Part shown: piece after piece, positions 59,894-64,000 of the stretch | Position numbering within the stretch: position 1 is the first letter of the stretch | Layout of the letters: each line of letters starts with the position of its first letter | Assembly (NCBI GenBank): GCA_963665005.2 | Contig: CAXXTQ010000001.1 | Coordinates: forward strand, 620,001 to 684,000 | Reading direction: 5' to 3' | DNA: 64,000 nt | Source of the DNA: G963665005 sp963665005 | GTDB taxonomy: Bacteria > Bacillota > Clostridia > Christensenellales > SZUA-584 | Made by a program: the position numbers and the translations under genes | The notes under the pieces: generated by a model | What the model was told of the DNA's origin: nothing | The model's input: only the letters and a program-made list of their open reading frames with translations | Database searches by the model: none

Positions 59894-59947
59894 AAACAGA
59901 AAAAACGAGAGAAAAAGGAGAGATGAGGATATGCAAAAAAATTTAAT

Positions 59948-60910
59948 ATGGAGTTTCAGACTATGAAGCAAGCGGATGACAGGAAAGGGACGATTATTCT
60001 GCTCTGCATTCTCATAATCCCGGTAGTATGGGCGGCGTTAATCGCCGCTCCTTTTATTTCAGGAGGATTAACGGGTATCATATCGGGCTTTGCTACCGCA
60101 ATGGAGCATCCGTTTCAGATCACATGGTGTGAAGATTCTACAAAGAGTGTCCTGATTTTTACCTTGATGTATGGCTTAGGTATTGGCGTCTATTTTGCTA
60201 CGCGTAGGAATTACCGAAAACGTGAAGAACACGGATCAGCGAAATGGGGCAATGCAAGGCAACTGGCGAAGAAATATGCAGATAAAGATAGGATGCAGAA
60301 TCTAATCCTTACGCAGAATACGCGGATCGGTCTTGATGGGAGAAAGCACCAGCGCAACTTGAACGTGATGGTGGTTGGCGGTTCCGGCGCAGGCAAAACA
60401 CGGTTCTATGCAAAACCCAATGTCATGCAGTGCAACACATCGTTCGTCGTGCTCGATCCAAAAGGAGAGATTTTGCGAGATACCGGGTCACTGCTTTTGC
60501 AGAACGGATATGAAATACGCGTGCTTGATCTGATTAACCTCGACCGCTCCCACGGATATAACCCGTTTGCCTATCTGCATGACGACAAGGACGTGCTCAA
60601 ACTGGTGAACAACATTGTGAGGAATACGACGCCAAAGGGGGCACAAAGCAATGATCCGTTTTGGGAGCGGGCGGAAACAGCGCTTATGGAAGCGCTTATT
60701 TTATATCTTGTGAACGAAGCGCCGCCCGATGAGCAGAACTTTCCGATGGTCATGGAGATGATCGGTGCAGCGGAGGTGCGGGAGGAAGACGAGGAATATG
60801 CGAGTGTGCTAGACGAGTTGTTTGAACGACTGGAAACAAGAGACTCTGAGCATCTGGCGGTCAAGCAATATCATATTTTCAAGTTGGCGGCAGGGGGATA
60901 TATGTTCTAA
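59948..60910 (+). pseudogene. VirD4/TraG-type coupling protein, C-terminally truncated
   Basis: 320 residues of a protein that is normally about 550-650. Two N-terminal membrane helices, then HGSAKWGNARQLAKKYADKD, Walker A VVGGSGAGKTRFYAKPN near residue 148 and the adjoining FVVLDPKGEI. The reading frame ends abruptly after HLAVKQYHIFKLAAGGYMF, where relatives continue with the second half containing Walker B. A deletion therefore removed the 3' half. The start is also doubtful: the best ribosome site (AAGGAG, about 59917) serves an ATG at 59931 that is out of frame by one base. Confidence 0.75.
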
Positions 60911-60981
60911 GTGACTTATTTATCATGATTTTTTGTTATGGTTAATGAAAGTCCCTTTGAGTATTATACAGGAGGCGAGAC

Positions 60982-61341
60982 ATGCTGAAAACAAAAATCA
61001 CACCGTTGTATGAACGGCTATCCCGCGACGATGAACTGCAAGGCGAGAGCAACAGCATATACCACCAGAAAGAAATGTTGGATGACAATGCGTTGGGCAA
61101 GTTGTCGGACGCACGATATGCCGCTCTTGACGCACAGTATGCCAAAGAGCAGGAGCGCAAGGCCAACGGCAAACAGAAGGAATACGAGGAACGGATAAAG
61201 GCAGCGAAAAAGGCTGAGATGGAAGCAAAGAAAACCGCCATACGTGCCGAGGATATGGCAAAGGGTGTGTTTATCTCGGTCGGCAGTATACCGAAAGAGG
61301 AGCCGCAGAAAGGTACAGCACCAGCCAGCGTTGCCGTTTGA
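60982..61341 (+). pseudogene. Remnant of a large serine recombinase (TnpX/TndX type) with internal deletion
   Basis: 119 residues, with AGGAGG 7 nt upstream. It begins KITPLYERLSRDDELQGESN, the resolvase catalytic N-terminus of TnpX/TndX-like recombinases with the nucleophile Ser in RLSRDD. It then switches after residue 26 to EMLDDNALGKLSDARYAALD, a segment from the C-terminal coiled-coil part. The rest of the catalytic domain and the recombinase DNA-binding domain are missing. A third segment (residues ~70-119, Lys/Glu-rich then GVFISVGSIPKEE) may come from yet another gene. It cannot be active. Confidence 0.75.
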
Positions 61342-61466
61342 TAATAAGCAAGGAGTGAATCATGATGAAAAAACATTAACAGCCTATTTTAAAAAACGAA
61401 AAACTGTCACACAGCTCTTTTTGATGTGTCTAAAATAATAGAATCAATCATTGAAGGGAGTTAATT

Positions 61467-62048
61467 ATGAAAGTATTAACTATTTTGCGCAGTCCCAAGA
61501 AAAAAGGCAAAACCGCAGCGGCACTCATGATGTTTGAAGAAGAAATGAAATCACGAGGAAATGAGGTTGAAAGAATAAACATAACTGAATACAATATTAA
61601 TGGGTGTCTTGGATGTGGCGTATGCACAGGCGTGCTGGATAACCCTGGATGCGTACAGAAGGACGATTTCAGTATTATTTTTGATAAAATGACGCAGTCT
61701 GATGTGATTGTATATGCTTCACCTTTGACCGGATGGGACATCAGTTCTCAAATTAAGCCGTTAATGGACAGGCACTTTTGCCTTGTAAAGGGTTATTCCA
61801 CAGAAAACCATAAATCGTTAATCGAGAATAAGCAGATTTCATTGTTGATCACCTGCGGCGGTCCGATTGAAAAAAATGCCGATATCGTTCAAGTGTTTTT
61901 TGATAGATTTGGGAGTTATGCAAAAGGGAAAGTGTTCGGAAAATATATCGTACCGTTTAGCCAGTCTTCCGGTTTTGAGAATCGCGCAAAAAACACGGCG
62001 GAAAAAATGGCTGGGGCGTTGGACGGATATCATAAGGCGCCACAGTAG
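61467..62048 (+). CDS. Flavodoxin-like NAD(P)H-dependent oxidoreductase
   Basis: 193 residues, with GAAGGGAG 7 nt upstream. NADPH-dependent FMN reductase/iron-sulfur flavoprotein-like fold: LTILRSPKKKGKTAAALM (FMN phosphate loop), then NGCLGCGVCTGVLDNPGCV with four cysteines, and SPLTGWDISSQIKPLMDR. Cys spacing CLGCGVC...GC is reminiscent of the iron-sulfur flavoprotein group. It is intact and lies 64 nt upstream of the sigma factor gene. It is possibly cargo of the element. Confidence 0.8.
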   Translation: MKVLTILRSPKKKGKTAAALMMFEEEMKSRGNEVERINITEYNINGCLGCGVCTGVLDNPGCVQKDDFSIIFDKMTQSDVIVYASPLTGWDISSQIKPLMDRHFCLVKGYSTENHKSLIENKQISLLITCGGPIEKNADIVQVFFDRFGSYAKGKVFGKYIVPFSQSSGFENRAKNTAEKMAGALDGYHKAPQ

Positions 62049-62145
62049 TGACATAAGTACATTATGCCGGTAGGTGACGCATGAATATTTATCTGCTAAG
62101 TATCGGTAAGAAATGGCAACTGCAAGTGACTATAAGGAGAAATAT

Positions 62146-63036
62146 ATGGAAAGTATCGAAAATATTTTCAGTTCCAATTATTCCGGGGATGAAGAAGACT
62201 TAACGTTAGTCAAACTGGCCAATCAGGGTAATTATGATTCAATGGAAAAGTTTATTTTAAGGCATCAGACATGGATATATAATATTTCTCTGCGTATGAC
62301 CGGAAATCCACAGGATGCCGAAGACGCGACGCAGGAAGTTCTTATTAAAATGATGACAAAGCTTTCCACCTTTAAAGGCAACAGCAGTTTTCGTACATGG
62401 CTGTACAAAATTGTCTCAAATCATGTTTTGAATATGAAAAGAAGCATGAAAGAGATTGTTTTTACATCGTTTGAGGATCACAGGAATATAATATGCACTT
62501 CTTTCGACGACCCGTGTTGCAGCGAGACTGAACAATCAGTATTGATTGAAGAAACAAAACTCCAGTGTATGCAGGGAATGCTTCTCTGCCTTGACAGAAG
62601 TCAGAGACTGATATTTATCCTTGGAGCTCTCTGGCAAATCGATTCCGCTTTAGGCGCAAAGATTACGGGTATAAGCAGCATTTGTTTCAGAAAAAATCTT
62701 TCCCGCGCCAGAAAGCAGCTTAAAAATTACATGAACGAAGAATGCAGCCTGGTAAATAAAAATGGCTCATGTCGTTGTGTTCGGAAAACAAAAGTTGCGG
62801 TAGCGGCCGGTTTTGTTGATCCATCCAATCTTCAGTTTTGCCATGAACATGTGTATAAGGTTAAGGATTTTGTTTTAAAATGCGTACCAAAGACAAACGA
62901 TAAACTCAGCACCCCTTTGGAAGAATCCTTCAGAGAAAAGTTGTGTAAGGGATCAAGAGATTATACCCGCATTTTACAAACTACTGCAAAGAAGATGGAA
63001 TCTGCTTGGGATGATTACAGAAAGAATGCCCAATAG
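62146..63036 (+). CDS. ECF-type RNA polymerase sigma factor with C-terminal cysteine extension
   Basis: 296 residues from the ATG at 62146, with AAGGAG 6 nt upstream. Region 2 reads MEKFILRHQTWIYNISLRMT, then GNPQDAEDATQEVLIKMMTK and FRTWLYKIVSNHVLN. Region 4 spans about 145-200 (GMLLCLDRSQRLIFILGALW, then a helix-turn-helix around GISSICFRKNLSRARKQ). A ~90-residue extension follows with NGSCRC and other Cys/His residues that may bind metal or sense redox. No anti-sigma factor is adjacent. The neighbouring flavodoxin-like gene is a plausible target. Confidence 0.82.
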   Translation: MESIENIFSSNYSGDEEDLTLVKLANQGNYDSMEKFILRHQTWIYNISLRMTGNPQDAEDATQEVLIKMMTKLSTFKGNSSFRTWLYKIVSNHVLNMKRSMKEIVFTSFEDHRNIICTSFDDPCCSETEQSVLIEETKLQCMQGMLLCLDRSQRLIFILGALWQIDSALGAKITGISSICFRKNLSRARKQLKNYMNEECSLVNKNGSCRCVRKTKVAVAAGFVDPSNLQFCHEHVYKVKDFVLKCVPKTNDKLSTPLEESFREKLCKGSRDYTRILQTTAKKMESAWDDYRKNAQ

Positions 63037-64000
63037 CGAGACCTTGCTATCTTTCTGCGCTGAAATCTTTTCAGACTTCTCATTGCGTTTAAAACTGCTA
63101 GCACCATAACACCTACATCGGCGAATATGGCTAGCCACATATTGGCAATCCCGCAGGCGCCAAGAACGAGGACGGCGGCCTTTACAAAAAGGGCAAATAT
63201 GATATTTTCGTGTACGATACGCATGGTTTTTCTCGCCGTAATGATCGCCTTGGCAATTTTTGACGGCTTATCATCAGTAAGAACGATATCCGCCGCCTCA
63301 ATCGCCGCTTCACTACCGAGTGCACCCATTGCAATACCGACATCAGCACGCGCCAGCACGGGAGCGTCATTTACGCCGTCCCCAATAAAAACAAGCGTTT
63401 TGTTTTTATTCGTTTGAGTCAACAGTCTTTCGACCTGTGCTACCTTGTTATCCGGGAGTAGGTCGGTATACGTTTCATCGATTTTTAGCTCATTACCCAC
63501 GGCATGCCCGACTTTTGCGCTGTCTCCCGTCAGCATTATGGTTTTGGCTACTCCAAGACGCTTCAACTCGGAAACAGCCTTTTCGGCATCTGGCTTTGTG
63601 CTGTCGGATATGACGATATGTCCCATATATTCATTTTCAACCGCAATATGTAAGATCGTGCCGGTGTGATGACAATCATGCCAGTTTGCGCCGATTTGTT
63701 CCATCAGTTTACCGTTTCCGACGTAGATCGGTTTGTTGTCGATCTGCGCCTGAATGCCTAGCCCGGAAAGCTCGGTAATTTTGCCAATACGGCTTTTATC
63801 AATGTGCCCGTCATGCGCTCTGACAATTGAGAGCGCTATGGGATGATTGGAATAACTCTCTGCCGCTGCAGCGATGTCAAGCAGCTCGGCTTGAGATATC
63901 TCTTTGGGGTGAATGGCGGTAACTGAAAAAGTACCCTCTGTCAGTGTTCCGGTTTTGTCAAATACTACGATTTCGGCTTTTGATAGGGCTTCCATATAAT
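63015..64000 (-). CDS. Heavy-metal (Zn2+/Cd2+-type) P1B ATPase, C-terminal part (5' end outside window)
   Basis: About 327 residues are visible; the frame is open at 64000, and the codon before the first internal Met fits the family (Y-M-E-A-L). Motifs: phosphorylation site VVFDKTGTLTEGTF, YSNHPIALSI (the His-Pro motif specific to P1B pumps), MLTGDSAKVGHAVG and VFIGDGVNDAPVLARADVG. Two C-terminal membrane helices with NMWLAIFADVGVMVLAVLNA follow, then a basic end. The asparagine and ADVG pattern fits the Zn/Cd/Pb group. The CPx motif and metal-binding N-terminus lie to the right. Its end overlaps the convergent sigma factor gene by 22 nt. Confidence 0.85.
   Translation of the reverse strand, partial: YMEALSKAEIVVFDKTGTLTEGTFSVTAIHPKEISQAELLDIAAAAESYSNHPIALSIVRAHDGHIDKSRIGKITELSGLGIQAQIDNKPIYVGNGKLMEQIGANWHDCHHTGTILHIAVENEYMGHIVISDSTKPDAEKAVSELKRLGVAKTIMLTGDSAKVGHAVGNELKIDETYTDLLPDNKVAQVERLLTQTNKNKTLVFIGDGVNDAPVLARADVGIAMGALGSEAAIEAADIVLTDDKPSKIAKAIITARKTMRIVHENIIFALFVKAAVLVLGACGIANMWLAIFADVGVMVLAVLNAMRSLKRFQRRKIARSRYWAFFL

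Larger units (their letters stand above)
53661..64000. mobile_element. Decayed integrative and conjugative element inserted at tRNA-Ser (right end outside window)
   Basis: Starting at a duplicated tRNA-Ser, genes of the kind carried by clostridial ICEs follow: ParA/ParB, small Cys protein, SAF/CpaB-like, CpaE-like ATPase, relaxase, PcfB, LtrC/ArdC-like, VirD4 and a large serine recombinase. Most are frameshifted or deleted. No intact integrase, relaxase or type IV secretion genes remain in the window. Cargo-like genes (61467 onwards) may belong to this or another insertion. The left boundary at the tRNA is inferred from the duplication; a serine recombinase does not normally need a tRNA site, so two layered elements are possible. 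Confidence 0.65.

Overview
The window reads as the chromosome of a low-to-moderate GC anaerobic Firmicute of the Clostridia, with a decayed mobile element at its right end. The evidence for the host is the gene order: rpmH-rnpA-yidD-yidC-jag, rpoB-rpoC-L7Ae-like-rpsL-rpsG-fusA-tuf, glmU-pth-mfd-prsA, a DnaD-like and DnaC-like loader pair, a Noc/ParB-like protein, walJ-rlmH, strong GGAGG ribosome sites, and TTG/GTG starts. The 53.5 kb core is dense and intact. No family below genus level can be named from the sequence alone.

Layout. 1-3603 (minus): a split, archaeal-type glutamate synthase operon (amidotransferase, FMN synthase, polyferredoxin, FAD oxidoreductase running off the left edge), with a consensus promoter and a nested terminator-like leader. 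4319-6373 (minus): KtrAB/TrkAH potassium uptake. 6460-10000 (minus): PHP-type histidinol phosphatase and a Ca2+ P-type ATPase. 10320-12832 (plus): the rpmH cluster, followed by a cluster of hairpins. 13006-17221 (minus): oligoendopeptidase F, DnaC-like loader, and a DnaD-like protein with four repeats. 17506: murA. 18844-23331 (minus): zinc-ribbon membrane protein plus condensation-fold acyltransferase, Noc/ParB, rlmH, walJ. 23451-25315: cobO-cobU-cobS cobalamin assembly. 25466-39232: a small MazG-like protein, then the transcription/translation block rpoB to tuf. 39385-43924: a tandem pair of large membrane-anchored zinc-ribbon/solute-binding-like proteins. 44092-53550: pfkA, glmU, HAD phosphatase, pth, mfd, prsA-like, aldo/keto reductase.

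From 53661 the character changes. A tRNA-Ser promoter is followed by a broken 5' half of a tRNA-Ser, then a complete tRNA-Ser(CGA), then about 10 kb of integrative-conjugative element genes: parA, parB, a SAF/CpaB-like protein, a CpaE-like ATPase, relaxase, PcfB, LtrC/ArdC-like, VirD4 coupling protein and a large serine recombinase. At least four single-base frameshifts and three or more deletions interrupt these genes, so the element looks immobile. Cargo-like genes follow (flavodoxin-like reductase, ECF-type sigma factor, heavy-metal P-type ATPase running off the right edge).

Most notable: the EF-Tu in the canonical str-operon position lacks the guanine-specificity motif NKxD. It reads NVNE followed by a four-residue insertion, while the rest of the protein is well conserved. 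Other leads are the glutamate synthase leader, the structured leader of an rpoBC operon detached from rplJL, the tandem zinc-ribbon/solute-binding-like pair, the duplicated tRNA-Ser attachment region, and a hairpin placed between the Shine-Dalgarno site and start codon of murA.
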